Positions 1-10,941 of a DNA stretch of 64,000 nucleotides are shown piece by piece. The position numbers and the translations under genes are program-made. Origin of the DNA: Bufo bufo (lineage: Eukaryota; Chordata; Amphibia; Anura; Bufonidae). The notes under the pieces were generated by a model, which had not been told where the DNA came from, made no database searches, and worked only from the letters and a program-made list of their open reading frames with translations. Every line of letters begins with the position of its first letter. The first letter of the stretch is position 1. The stretch is taken from assembly GCF_905171765.1 (NCBI RefSeq), contig NC_053390.1, positions 510,677,565 through 510,741,564 of the forward strand, read 5' to 3'.

Positions 1-494
1 AGGGATATAGGATAATGTAGGGTATAGCTGTCTGTTAAAAAAAAAAGTCTCTTAGTCTAAGTGTCCGTCCAGTTAGTGTATTTTTTTATTAGTTTTTTGT
101 TAATTTAAAAAAGTCTTTTAGTCTCTGTGTTTTAGTATTTAGTTAGTCTCTGTGTCTTACGTGTATTAAAAAAAGTTTTATAGTCTTAGGTTTTCCGTGT
201 TTTGTTTGGTTTTTATCGTCTAAGCAAGAAAAAAGTCTCTGAAAAAAAAAAAAAAAAGCTTTAGGGTCTTAGTTTTTCTATGTTTAGTTATTTTTTTTGA
301 GTCCTCTGTGAAAACAACTAAAAGAAAAAAAAAGGATTTTAGTAGAGGTGGGACAACGAATTAGTCGAATCCATGAATCCCTCGAATCTTGTTGGATTCG
401 AGGCATTCGTGAACTCGAATCATGACCTCATTTACTAAATTCGAATCCGACTAATCCATGACAGCGGGGATCGGTGCAGTCCCTGTATTATACT
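1..494. repeat. A/T-rich segment, copy 1 of a direct duplication
   Basis: This stretch is repeated almost exactly at 2364-2867. It carries degenerate internal repeats of the type TTAGTCTCTGTGTTTTAG separated by poly-A and poly-T runs, then a block rich in GATTCG from about 345. Copy 1 lacks about 10 bases of the CCTCTGAAAA block present in copy 2. Both copies run directly into the same LTR, so the duplication includes the LTR start. No gene is seen. Confidence 0.85.
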
Positions 495-1374
495 TGTCAC
501 GACTATGGTCATGGTCATGACTCTTAGAGCCGCATGCAGTTGCCAGCGGCCAGGTGTGGTTGTTTACCGCAGGTGAGGGCTGTTAGTTGGTAGCCTCACG
601 TGCGGTTGCCGCTGGCAACATGGTGTTGTTGGCAGTGTAGCAGCCTGAGCTTGTTGCTAGGCGGCTCACTGTCAATGCATTCGCTTGCCTCTGGCAACGT
701 GTGTTTGTATGTGTGCACTTTCTCTGTTTGGTGTGCACGGGGTTAAGTTGTGTGTGTTAGGAGTGGTGGGTGTGACCTCAGGCCTCCTTATATGTTGGTG
801 TGGTGGAGCCTGAAGGTCAGTTTGATTTTGGTTGTCAGCTTGGTGTGGAGCTCTGCTCCTGGGCTGTTTGTGATTACGTCTGTGTGAGTCACCCTTATTT
901 ATTATATTGTTTCCCTTGCTCTGTCTGTGTGTCCCCTCCGGCGTGTTTCTGTTTTCCCTCTCCCACCTGGTGTATGTTGTTATGGTGTGGGCCTTGTTTG
1001 GAGGTTATTGTGTTGTAGTGTGTTTCCTCTGAAAGGGGGCTGCTTTCCCGGAGGGGTTTAAGCAAACATCTAGACAGTGCATTTCCGGTCCATCTCATCG
1101 GCGGCAGGTAAGTTCTGGTAACCTAGATTGTCTATTGCCTTTTGTTACCTCTGTGCGAGCAGGCTGCTATCTCCCCACTTCACCATCTCAGGGAGTTCAG
1201 GATTTTGTCAGTTCAGGCTGGAGGACACAGCACACCTACCTTCAAGGTCTGCCTGTGGGCTGTGCAGTGCAGGGAAAGAGGTCAGGGATAAACTAGGAGG
1301 TGACCCTTCCCCTGTCTCTCGTCCAGAGCCTGGTTGGTGTGTTATCTTTTATACTGTGCACGTCCGCCGTGACA
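495..1374 (+). mobile_element. LTR of an LTR retrotransposon (LTR1)
   Basis: The element starts TGTCACGACTATGG and ends CCGCCGTGACA, giving the TG...CA ends of an LTR with a short imperfect terminal inverted repeat. It is nearly identical to 5018-5672 and more distantly related to 2868-4520. The flanks TATAC and ATAGC do not form a target duplication. Its left flank equals that of the second LTR, so it probably arose by duplication or LTR-LTR recombination rather than by its own insertion. The open frames inside are not recognised as genes. Confidence 0.75.
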
Positions 1375-1812
1375 ATAGCGCTATATTTGTAAATGACCAA
1401 TATAGTGCTATATTCTACATATTCGACAATTCTAATAAGCCAACCCAATATGAAAGTTGCTTCACGCCCTTACGCGATGCGATTAGCGCGCATAGTTAAT
1501 TGCCGATTTTTTCAAATAAGATAAACTATATTAAAGAATATTATAATTCAGTACTGACTGAGGTATTTTAGACTTCTCACATTGTCCCAGCAGGCCGGTA
1601 ATGGACCATTACTTGTGGGCCAATGTGAGAAGGCTAAAATATCTCAGCAAGTACTGAATTAGAATATTCTTTAATATAGTTTATCTTATTTGAAAAATCG
1701 GCAATTAAATATGCACGTTAATCGAATCACGTAAGGGCATAAAGCAACTTTCCTATTGGGTTGGCTTGGTAGAATTGTCGAATATGTAGAATATAGCGCT
1801 ATATTCGTAATT
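1375..1812. repeat. Large palindromic (fold-back) MITE
   Basis: The two arms, about 1375-1590 and 1610-1803, are reverse complements of each other with scattered mismatches. They share blocks such as ATAGCGCTATATT, TTGCCGATTTTTTC and CAGTACTGA around a spacer of about 20 bp. The termini carry ATAGCGCTATA. Related GAATATTCG-rich sequence occurs at 40900-41435. It has no coding capacity and its superfamily is uncertain. Confidence 0.8.
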
Positions 1813-2363
1813 TACGAATATTTGTTTTTTTTTCTACTGCGCATGAGGTGACTCATTATCCCTCCCTTCTCCTAATTAGAATAGCCAATGAGAAGGCTTT
1901 GTCACAGCTTAGCAACATCCCTAGCCACCAATTGGAAACTAGCCTACCCCTTCACTATATAAATAAAGACACTCCCCAGCAGCCATTTTGTGGCGTATGA
2001 GTTGAGAGAGAGAGGAGCTGTATTGTGATTCTGGTGCTGTGCTTAGTAGAAAATAATCTGATTTTCACTATCAATAATCTTGCTAGTTCGTCTTAGGTAT
2101 GGAATAGTGTAGTTTTATAGCTTATAGGGTCTAGAGAATTAGAGATTGTTTAGTTTAGTTAGCTGAAATATATAGTTAGTGTTAGGGCATAGTGTATAGG
2201 GTGCAGTGCAGGGTTTAGTATAGGTCATAGAGTTAGGTAGGTAGCTGTAATATATAATATAGATAGATAGCTAGTGCTTGATATTTGAGGTTAGGTATTA
2301 GGGCTAGAGTTAGGGAATAGTAAAGCTTATATTTTTCAGGCTAGGGTGTAGTTTAGGTTAGTA
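1813..2363. other. Intergenic stretch with a promoter-like block
   Basis: No credible coding frame is present. The first 150 bp hold a CCAAT box and a TATA box (listed separately). After about 2090 the sequence is a degenerate run of TAG, GTTAG and TATAG words leading into the duplicated segment at 2364. Confidence 0.6.
1928..1965 (+). promoter_or_regulatory. Promoter-like CCAAT plus TATA box
   Basis: ACCAATTGG lies at about 1928-1936 and TATATAAATA at 1956-1965, a spacing typical of a pol II promoter or an LTR/transposon leader. A transcript would start near 1990 and run into 2364-2867. The transcribed unit is not identified. Confidence 0.4.
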
Positions 2364-2867
2364 AGGGATATAGGATAATGTAGGGTATAGCTGTCTGTTA
2401 AAAAAAAAAGTCTCTTAGTCTAAGTGTCCGTCCAGTTAGTGTATTTTTTTATTAGTTTTTTGTTAATTTAAAAAAGTCTTTTAGTCTCTGTGTTTTAGTA
2501 TTTAGTTAGTCTCTGTGTCTTACGTGTATTAAAAAAAGTTTTATAGTCTTAGGTTTTCCGTGTTTTGTTTGGTTTTTATCGTCCTCTGAAAAAAAAAGCA
2601 AGAAAAAAGTCTCTGAAAAAAAAAAAAAAAGCTTTAGGGTCTTAGTTTTTCTATGTTTAGTTATTTTTTTTGAGTCCTCTGTGAAAACATCTAAAAGAAA
2701 AAAAAAGGATTTTAGTAGAGGTGGGACAACGAATTCGTCGAATCCATGAATCCCTCGAATCTTGTTGGATTCGAGGCATTCGTGAACTCGAATCATGACC
2801 TCATGTACTAAATTCGAATCCGACTAATCCATGACAGCGGGGATCGGTGCAGTCCCTGTATTATACT
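2364..2867. repeat. A/T-rich segment, copy 2 of a direct duplication
   Basis: This is the second copy of 1-494. From 2716 it enters a GATTCG-rich block that is the left end of a hAT-like MITE. It ends in TATTATACT, where the LTR retrotransposon begins. Confidence 0.85.
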
Positions 2868-4520
2868 TGTCACGACTATGGTCATGGTCATGACTCTTAG
2901 AGCCGCATGCAGTTGCCAGCGGCCAGGTGTAACGGTCACGTCCACACACACACAGGGGGAAGGGTAGTGACCACTGCGCTCCACCCTCACCCACTTGCCT
3001 CACGAGTCCTGATGACAGGGGACAACTGGACGACAGTCCCTAACTTAGGATATGTGCAGGGAAGACAGACAAGACAAAATACGGAACATGAACGGACCGG
3101 GTCAGAACCAAGAGAGCTACGCAGTACAACGGATTAAGCAAAGAATGGTCAGGAGAAGCCGGGGTCAAATACCAGGAGAGTAGCGAAGTACAAGAGGAGT
3201 CCTAAGAGAGTAGTCAGGTGGGAGCCGAGGTCACAATACCAGGATGGATGCGCAGTACAGGAGGAGCAGGCAGAGGATCGTCAGGGAACAAGATCAGGTA
3301 AGTATTCAGTAGTCCAACAAATAGCCAGGAACCTAGAAATTAACAGGCAACCTGTGGCCAGCAGGCTGCCTGTATTTATAGTGGGGAGTGAGGGTCATGT
3401 GACGTGGCCAGCGTCACATGACCGACAGGCCAATCAGTCGAGCACCGAGTGATCAGCTCGGCGCTCAAGGCAGACTAGGAGCAGGGAGCCACCCAGCCAG
3501 CAAAGCCGCCCTGGGAATGAGGTCAAGCACAAATCCTCATTCCCAAAGCTAAGCAACAGGTCTGCGGGCAATGGGGGACCGAGTGCACCTTCGGAACCCC
3601 GTGACACCAGGTTTGGTTGTTTACCACAGATGAGGGCTGTTAGTTGGTAGCCTCACGTGTGGTTGCTGCTGGCAACATGGTGTTGTTGGCAGTGTAGCAG
3701 CCTGAGCTTGTTGCTAGGCGGCTCGCTGTCAATGCATGCGGTTGCCTCTGGCAACGTGTGTTTGTATGTGTGCACTTTCTCCGTTTGGTGTGCACGGGGT
3801 TAAGTTGTGTGTGTTAGGAGTGGTGGGTGTGACCTCAGGCCTCCTTATATGTTGGTGTGGTGGAGCCTGAAGGTCAGTTTGATTTTGCTTCAGTCTGTGT
3901 AGGAGCTTTGCTACCTGACTGAATGATTATGTCTGTGTGAGCTATCACTATTTGTTATTTTGTTTACCTTGCTCTGTCTGTTGTCCCCTCCGGTGTGTTT
4001 CTGTCATTCCTTCCTCCCCCCACCTGGTGTATGTAGTTATGGTGTGAGTTTTGCTTGGAGGTTTGATTGTGGTATGTGGCTCCGGAAGGGGCTTGCTTTC
4101 CCGGAGGGGTTTAAGCGAAGACTAGACTGTGGGTTTTCCAGCTTGGAGCCCCCTTTCATCATGGCTGTAGCAGGTAAGTGTGGATAGCATTGTTATGTTG
4201 CTGTTACTTACCTGCCGTACTGTTTAACCCATGGTCTTGCATTCTGTTTGCTACTGGGCCTCTGGAGACACAATTCATACGTGGTGTAGGATGAATGGGT
4301 GGTCTCTGCCCTGTCATTAGGCCTAGGGCTTTGCAGGGATAGCAGGGTCTAAGGTTGGTGAGCATGAGCCCCCTTACCTTCTGAGGCGACTCATGCGTTA
4401 GGAGTCTAGGGAGAGTTCAGGGTTGCACTAGGAGGTGACCTGCTCCCTGTTCCCTGCTATCTGGCGTTGCAGCCACTGTCATTGCACGGTGGGGTTTTTT
4501 TACCACTCCCCGCCGTGACA
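2868..4520 (+). mobile_element. 5' LTR of a deleted LTR retrotransposon (LTR2), interrupted
   Basis: It starts TGTCACGACTATGG and ends CCGCCGTGACA at 4520. The first 60 bases match LTR1 and LTR3 exactly, but the right half (about 3890-4520) is clearly diverged from them. It is interrupted at 2928-3606 by an unrelated solo LTR. It is followed by 497 bp of internal sequence and then LTR3, so it reads as the 5' LTR of a heavily deleted element. Confidence 0.7.
2928..3606 (+). mobile_element. Nested solo LTR with 5-bp target duplication
   Basis: The 679-bp insert begins TGTAACGGTCACGTCC and ends ACCCCGTGACA, giving TG...CA ends. It is flanked on both sides by CCAGG (2923-2927 and 3607-3611). The same site is uninterrupted in LTR1 and LTR3. 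A 5-bp duplication with TG...CA ends and no internal region is the signature of a solo LTR left by LTR-LTR recombination. Confidence 0.85.
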
Positions 4521-5017
4521 TAATAACAAATAATGGCTTCGCAGTCGCGGTGCCTTCGAAAGAGGGTGCAGCATGTATCGCCATCTGTTTGGTGTGCATG
4601 TGCGTTCTCCGGAGGGAAAGCGTTATGGGGGTTCACCGTTAACGGCACGATGAGTGGCTTTTTCCCCGCCATTCGGTTATACCGTTGTCTGTATTGGTGC
4701 CCCCTCGTCCCTCTCTATGTTCCTATCTCTGGTCGTCTGCTGGCAGCATTCCTTTGGTGTTCCGGCGGTTTACTGGTTGGGGAGTGGCTGCTGGCAGCGA
4801 CCTGGAGTTGGAGCGTTTACTGAGTCGGACGCGGTGTCCAGTATGCCCTTCAGACTGCTTAGCTGGCTGGCGGCCAGTGACCTAGGGGATGGTCCTGGCT
4901 TGCTGGCGGCAGTCTTGGAGGGATATGCTGACACTGACCTTTCATTCCCCCCCCATTGTTTATTGTGCCCCACCAACTTCCCCTTTTATTGTTAGGGGGG
5001 GCTTTGAGGGGTGGGAG
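4521..5017 (+). mobile_element. Internal remnant of LTR retrotransposon with polypurine tract
   Basis: Only 497 bp separate LTR2 from LTR3, far too little for gag-pol. The last 24 bases before LTR3 (about 4994-5017, AGGGGGGG then GAGGGGTGGGAG) are almost pure purine and abut the TG of LTR3, as a polypurine tract should. Several open frames of 60-113 codons overlap here in different frames. None shows a recognisable domain. Confidence 0.6.
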
Positions 5018-5672
5018 TGTCACGACTATGGTCATGGTCATGACTCTTAGAGCCGCATGCAGTTGCCAGCGGCCAGGTTTGGTTGTTTACCGCAGGTGAG
5101 GGCTGTTAGTTGGTAGCCTCACGTGCGGTTGCCGCTGGCAACATGGTGTTGTTGGCAGTGTAGCAGCCTGAGCTTGTTGCTAGGCGGCTCACTGTCAATG
5201 CATTCGCTTGCCTCTGGCAACGTGTGTTTGTATGTGTGCACTTTCTCTGTTTGGTGTGCACGGGGTTAAGTTGTGTGTGTTAGGAGTGGTGGGTGTGACC
5301 TCAGGCCTCCTTATATGTTGGTGTGGTGGAGCCTGAAGGTCAGTTTGATTTTGGTTGTCAGCTTGGTGTGGAGCTCTGCTCCTGGGCTGTTTGTGATTAC
5401 GTCTGTGTGAGTCACCCTTATTTATTATATTGTTTCCCTTGCTCTGTCTGTGTGTCCCCTCCGGCGTGTTTCTGTTTTCCCTCTCCCACCTGGTGTATGT
5501 TGTTATGGTGTGGGCCTTGTTTGGAGGTTATTGTGTTGTAGTGTGTTTCCTCTGAAAGGGGGCTGCTTTCCCGGAGGGGTTTAAGCAAACATCTAGACAG
5601 TGCATTTCCGATCCATCTCGTCGGCGGCAGGTAAGTTCTGGTAACCTAGATTGTCTATTGCCTTTTGTTACC
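5018..5672 (+). mobile_element. 3' LTR, truncated (LTR3)
   Basis: It begins TGTCACGACTATGG directly after a polypurine tract and matches LTR1 closely up to GCCTTTTGTTACC. There the sequence switches abruptly to Tc1 transposase DNA, so about 220 bp of the LTR 3' end is missing. Confidence 0.75.
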
Positions 5673-5674
5673 TT

Positions 5675-6087
5675 TTGAGACATTCAAATGGTAGAGTCCG
5701 AATTTGGGGTAAACAGAATGAGAACATGTATCCATCCTCTGATGGCTACTTCCAGCAGGATAATGCACCATGTCACAAAGCTCGAATCATTTCAAATTGG
5801 TTTCTTGAACATGACAATGAGTTCACTGTACTAAAATGGCCCCCACAGTCACCAGATCTCAACCCAATAGAGCATCTTTGGGATGTGGTGCTTCATGCCC
5901 TGGATGTGCATCCCTCAAATCTCCATCAACTGCAAGATGCTATCCTATCAATATGGGCCAACATTTCTAAAGAATGCTATCAGCACCTTGTGGAATCAAT
6001 GCCACGTAGAATTAAGGCAGTTCTGAAGGCAAAAGGAGGTCCAACGCCGTATTAGTATGGTGTTCCTAATAATTCTTTAGGTGAGGG
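5675..6087 (+). pseudogene. Tc1/mariner transposase relic (copy A) with 3' terminal repeat
   Basis: Frame 5684-6055 encodes the C-terminal part of a Tc1 transposase. The block FQQDNAPCHKA holds the second catalytic Asp and SPDLNPIEHLWD holds the Glu. The N-terminal two thirds are missing. The joint NMYPS-SDGYF lacks about 170 bp present in the full-length copy at 54908-56128. The 3' terminal repeat TTCCTAATAATTCTTTAGG follows the stop at once. Relative to the full copy it has also lost the WEL codons after WDVV. It cannot encode an active enzyme. Confidence 0.9.
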
Positions 6088-6093
6088 TATATG

Positions 6094-6459
6094 TGTCATC
6101 CACAGATCCTTCATAACAGTGCCATCCACAGATCCCCATAACAGTGCCATCCACAGATCCCCCATAACAGTGCCATCCACAGATCCCCCATAACAGTGCC
6201 ATCCACAGATCCCCCATAACAGTGCCATCCACAGATCCCCCATAACAGTGCCATCCACGTATCCCCCATAACAGTGCCATCCACAGATCCCCATAACAGT
6301 GCCATCCACAGAGCTCCATAACAGTGCCATCCACAGATTCCCCATAACAGTGCTATCCACAGATCCCCCCCATAACAGTGACAGCCACAGATCCCCCATA
6401 ACAGTGCCCTCCACAGATCCCCCCACATAGCAGTGTCATCCACAGATCCCCCCCATAAG
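6094..6459. repeat. 24-bp tandem repeat (minisatellite)
   Basis: About 15 copies of CATCCACAGATCCCCCATAA plus CAGTGC occur in tandem, with units of 23-26 bp that differ by the length of the C run. The array starts directly after the Tc1 relic. Long open frames on the minus strand with WMALLWG or GWHCYGG periodicity are a by-product of the repeat. Confidence 0.92.
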
Positions 6460-6618
6460 TGTTTGGATCACTTTGTTTCTTACATCGTTCAAACAATTCT
6501 TATGTACAGGATTCGTAGGATTCGAGATTCGAAAGATTCGATAGATTCGATAGATTCAATATATTCGAGAACCTTTTCGGATTCGGATTCGAAAAAAATT
6601 GGATTCGTCCCACCTCTT

Positions 6619-7429
6619 GTTTTTAGTCTTAGGTTTTCTGTGTTTACTGTAGTTTTTCTCATTCTCTTTAAAAAACAAAACAAAAAGAAAAAAAAATTAG
6701 TCTGTGTTTTAGTTAGTCTCTGCGTCTGTTAAAAAAAAAATAAAGCTTTAGAGTCTTAGGTTTTCTGTGTTTAGCCAATTTTCTTTTTGAGTCCTCTGTG
6801 AAAAAAAAGAGAAAAATAAGTATTTTAGTTTGTGTTTTAGTGTGTCTGCGTCTGCTTAGAAAAAAAACAAAAAAAAAGGTTTTAGTCTTAGGTTTTCTGT
6901 GTTTACTGTCGTTTTTCTCGTTCTCTTTGAAAAACTCACTGACAATGGAGACAAATTAAGAGCAATTTATTTAACATTGAACAAATAAGATAAAATATAA
7001 GTAAATGGGATACAATAGGTAGCAGCAGTCCTGTATAATACTTCAGAAGAGGGTCTCTAAAGTCCAAAATCATTAGCAGCATACAACACTCCCAAAAAAT
7101 CAATAAAATCGATGAGTCGAATGATACTGAGTAAAATCGGTTGCTACATGGAACAATTCGAAAATCTGTGCAAAGTAGGGCAAATGACAATCAAAAGGTA
7201 TTCAGGGATCTAAAAGGCTAATTGCATCGGAAACATGTATCTGGGTACATAAGAATAATATTCATAATATTCGGATCCTTTAGAAAGTTCTTACGAAAAT
7301 ATCTTCAACGTTCAAATATATTGATGTGAGGAAATAAATTTGTATGGTTAAAGTTTGCACGAGTTAGCGGCGTCCCGCTACTCTAGATATACAAGTGGTG
7401 TCCTAATTTCCAGGTACTCTAACTTAACA
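6619..7429. other. A/T-rich intergenic sequence
   Basis: Up to about 6940 this continues the TTAGTCTTAGGTTTTCTGTG repeats seen at 1-340 and 2364-2700, which supports one ancestral tract split by the MITE. From 6950 to 7429 the sequence is A/T-rich with no recognisable element. The 84-codon minus-strand frame at 6936-7190 has no recognisable domain. Confidence 0.5.
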
Positions 7430-7771
7430 GATTCCATTTGCTGGTTTCATTCTCATATAATATCGAAAACACTCTTGAATAAAATGGCATGCGATATATG
7501 TTGCTTTCGTGAGAGATATATAACACACTTCAGTGCACTCGTTAAACTCACGGTTTGGCGTCCTCGCTACTTCTTTTTCCCACGCTTAGCTAGCACTGCA
7601 CTCTGACCTTTATTTGTGTTCCGGTGTCGGTTCACTTAGGACCGAAGCTTTCTTGCACGTAGGTAGGTCTATATTGAAAAGGTAAGGAAGCTTTTTTTCG
7701 ATCGCAAAGAGTTCTTAATAAATAAAACCAGCAATGCTTAAAGAGTGAGTCTTCTTAATCTTTCATGGGGG

Positions 7772-7816
7772 ATGTACCAAACGCGTTTCGGGACTACGGT
7801 CCCTACCTCAGTGGTA
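7772..7816 (-). ncRNA. Hammerhead-like ribozyme motif (degenerate)
   Basis: Read on the minus strand, the order is a 5-base arm UACCA, core CUGAGG-U-A, a perfect stem II GGGAC/GUCCC with a CGUA loop, GAAA, then C-GC-G with GUU at the cleavage position, and UGGUA closing stem I. The core should be CUGANGA; one extra U lies before the final A. Activity is therefore doubtful. The same positions in the second tandem unit (9450-9495) have also lost the GAAACGCG block. Confidence 0.5.
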
Positions 7817-8093
7817 ATTTCCTTTCCATGATGCCTCCTTATTTATAGGAAATTCAGTGATCCTCAAACCATGGTATGGAATCGATTCATCAACAATAGG
7901 GTTGAGCGAACCCGAACTGTAAAGGGTTCGTACCGAACTTTAGGATTTTTGGACCCCGAACCCGAACATTTCAGTAAAAGTTCTGGTTCGGTGTTCGGCG
8001 CTTCCTTGGCGCTTTTTGAAAGGCTGCAGAGAAGCCAATCATCAAGCGGTTAACTGTCTGACCTTAGAAGCCATCACAGCCATGCCTACTAAT

Positions 8094-8153
8094 GGCATGG
8101 CTGTAATTGGCCAGAGCAGCATGAGACCCAGGCTCTATATAAGCTTGAGTCAC
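8094..8153 (+). promoter_or_regulatory. TATA promoter of the duplicated leader, copy 1
   Basis: A hairpin TGGCATGGCTGT preceded by CAGCCATGCC is followed by ATTGGCC (inverted CCAAT) and then CTCTATATAAGC. The same block occurs at about 9775-9830 in the second unit. This is a plausible pol II promoter for a transposon leader. Confidence 0.5.
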
Positions 8154-9107
8154 ATAGCGCTGCACGTCACTCTGCTGTTACAAGTGTAGGGAGAGGATCC
8201 TGCTGGACTTGTAATTTCAGGGAGAGAATAGGAGAGAATCTAACTCAGCGATCTACATAGAAATAGTTGTGTTGGTGCAGGGCACAATCGTTTTACCCTG
8301 CCCTGAGGCCATTGACCAAAAACAAAAAAACTTTTATAATTCTGTTAGTTAGGTGGGCGGCGAGGGCAGCCATTTTATGCAAGCTCAGTGCACCAGCACT
8401 GCATCTGAGCTTTTGGGACATTGCAAATCACCATTTTTTGGGGCAATCTACAACATCTGGATTAGTCAGTGTGCAATTTAAGTTAGAAATACACCCGTCA
8501 TTTTCTGGGGTTTTAAAAACACACTTTTTTTTGCCAAAAAACAGTATTTTCCTGATCTGCAAGTGTTAAATTCAAGTTTAATATATACAGCTTTCATATT
8601 CTGTTACCAAAAAAACACTTTTTTGGCAATCTACAATATCTGGATTAGTCAGTGTGCAATTTAAGCTAGAAAAACACCCATCATTTTCTGGGGTTTTCAA
8701 AACACAATTTTTTGTCAAAAAACACTATTTTCAGGCCTTGCAGCATCAGCACGTGTGAAATTACAGGCTTATATACTGCTGTCAAATAATTCAGTTGTTA
8801 AACAAACACTCGTTTGGGCAAAAAAAATTTAGTTGGCAGCCTTTGATGCAGATGTCATTGTGAGATACACCCTTAATACATTTGGGTTAGATTCAGAGAT
8901 TTTAAATGCCGCCATTTAGTGCACCAATATTGAATTCAGGCCTACAATGGTTCAGGCCGTGTAAGATACACCCTCTACATACAGGGGATTGATTCAGGCA
9001 TTTGAAATACAGCCATTTTGGTCAAAGAAATCTTTAATTCAGGCCTACACTGGTTCAGACCGTGTGAGATACACCCTCTACATACAGGGGTTTAATTCAG
9101 GCATCTG

Positions 9108-10780
9108 AGTTCCATTTGCTGGTTTCATTCTCATATAATATCGAAAACACTCTTGAATAAAATGGCATGCGATATATGTTGCTTTCATGAGAGATATATA
9201 ACACACTTCAGTGCACTCGTTAAACTCACGGTTTGGCGTCCTCGCTACTTCTTTTTCCCACGCTTAGCTAGCACCGCACTCTGACCTTTATTTGTGCTCC
9301 GGTGCCGGTTCACTTAGGACCGAAGCTTTCTTGCACGTAGGTAGGTCTATATTGAAAAAGTAAGGAAGCTTTTTTTCGATCGCAAAGAGTTCTTAATAAA
9401 TGAAACCAGCAATGCTTAAAGAGTGAGTCTTCTTAATCTTTCATGGGGGATGTACCAAATGCTTTTCGGGACTACGGTCCCTACCTCAGTGGTAATTTCC
9501 TTCCCATGATGCCTCCTTATTTATAGGAAATTCGCTGATCCTCAAACCATGGTATGGATTCGATTCATCAACAATAGGGTTGAGCGAACCCGAACTGTAA
9601 AGGGTTCGTACCGAACTTTAGGATTTTTGGACCCCGGACCCGAACCCAAACATTTCAGTAAAAGTTCGGGTTCGGTGTTCGGCGCTTTCTTGGCGCTTTT
9701 TGAAAGGCTGCAGAGCAGCCAATCATCAAGCGGTTAACTGTCTGACCGTAGAAGCTATCACAGCCATGCCTACTAATGGCATGGCTGTGATTGGCCAGAG
9801 CAGCATGAGACCCAGGCTCTATATAAGCTTGAGTCACATAGCGCTGCATGTCACTCTGCTGTTACAAGTGTAGGGAGAGGATCCTGCTGGACTTGTGATT
9901 TCAGGGAGAGAATAGGAGAGAATCTAACTCAGCGATCTACATAGAAATAGTTGTGTCGGTGCAGGGCACAATCGTTTTACCCTCCCTAAGCCCATTGACA
10001 AAAAAAATAAAAAAAATTTATAATTCTGTTAGTCAGGTGGGTGGCGGCAGCGGCGGCCATTTTATGCAAGCTCAGTGCACCAGCACTGCATCTGAGCTTT
10101 TGGGACATTGCAAATCACCATTTTTTTGGCAATCTACAACATCTGGATTAGTCAGTGTGCAATTTAAGCTAGAAAAACACCCATCATTTTCTGGGGTTTT
10201 AAAAACACACTTTATTTGTCAAAAAACAGTATTTTCCTGATCTGCAAGTGTTAAATTCAAGTTTAATATATACAGCTTTCATATTCTGTTATAAAAAAAA
10301 ACACTTTTTTGACAATCTACAACATCTGGATTAGTCAGTGTGCAAATTAAGCTAGAAATACACCCATCATTTTCTGGGGTTTTAAAAACACACTTTTTTG
10401 ACAAAAAACACTATTTTCAGGCCTTGCAGCATCAGCACGTGTGAAATTACAGGCTTATATACTGCTGTCAAATTCAGTTGTTAAACAAACACTCGTTTGG
10501 GCAAAAAAAAAATAGTTGGCAGCCTTTGATGCAGATGTCATTGTGAGATACACCCTTAATACATTTGGGTTAGATTCAGAGATTTTAAATGCCGCCATTT
10601 AGTGCACCAATATTGAATTCAGGCCTACACTGGTTCAGGCCGTGTGAGATACACCCTCTACATACAGGGGATTGATTCAGGCATTTGAAATACAGCCACA
10701 TGGTCAAAGAAATCATTAATTCAGGCCTACACTGGTTCAGACCTTGTGAGATACACCCTCTACATACAGGGGTTTGATTC
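9108..10780 (+). repeat. 1.68-kb tandem duplication, unit 2
   Basis: This is the direct repeat of 7430-9107. It starts at GTTCCATTTGCTGG immediately after the satellite of unit 1. It keeps the TATA promoter but has a damaged ribozyme motif. It runs on into further 102-bp satellite units up to the gap. Confidence 0.85.
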
Positions 10781-10941
10781 AGGCATTTGAAATATAGCCA
10801 TTTTAAATACAGCCATTTTGGGCAAAGAAATCTTTAATTCAGGCCCATACTGGTTTAGGCCCTGTGAGATACACCCTTTACATACAGGGGTTTGATTCAG
10901 GCATTTGAAATACAGCCATTTGAAATACAGCCATTTTGGGC
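10550..10941 (+). repeat. 102-bp satellite, forward orientation, cut by gap
   Basis: About four units share the words GTGAGATACACCCTCTACAT, ACAGGGGTTTGATTCAGGCA and AATTCAGGCCTACACTGG. The array runs straight into 200 N. The reverse-complement array is at 61105-62090, also ending at a gap. Confidence 0.88.

Larger units (their letters stand above)
2716..6618. mobile_element. hAT-like MITE split by nested insertions
   Basis: The left end TAGAGGTGGGAC (2716) and the right end GTCCCACCTCTT (to 6618) are inverted copies with one mismatch. They are flanked by 8-bp words GATTTTAG (2708-2715) and GTTTTTAG (6619-6626), one mismatch apart. The 8-bp duplication and the TAGAGGTG-like terminus suggest the hAT superfamily. 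The MITE itself is only about 2716-2867 plus 6460-6618, both full of GATTCG words. Everything between is inserted: an LTR retrotransposon, a solo LTR, a Tc1 relic and a tandem repeat. Because GTTTTTAG-like words are common locally, the target duplication could be fortuitous. Confidence 0.55.
7430..9107 (+). repeat. 1.68-kb tandem duplication, unit 1 (transposon leader)
   Basis: This unit is repeated at 9108-10780 with a constant offset of 1678 and low divergence. In order it holds a CTGGTTTCATTCTC block, a hammerhead-like motif on the minus strand, a GAACCCGAAC/GTTCGGGTTC inverted block (about 7890-7990), a TATA promoter, several repeats of CAATCTACAACATCTGGATT, and the start of the 102-bp satellite (from about 8860). 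It looks like the promoter and untranslated leader of a transposon; no open frame is convincing. Confidence 0.8.

Noticed and set aside
6052..6443. Three overlapping minus-strand open frames of 85-124 codons with Trp/Leu/Gly periodicity
   Set aside because: They are frames across a 24-bp tandem repeat whose unit contains no stop; the periodic peptides only reflect the repeat.
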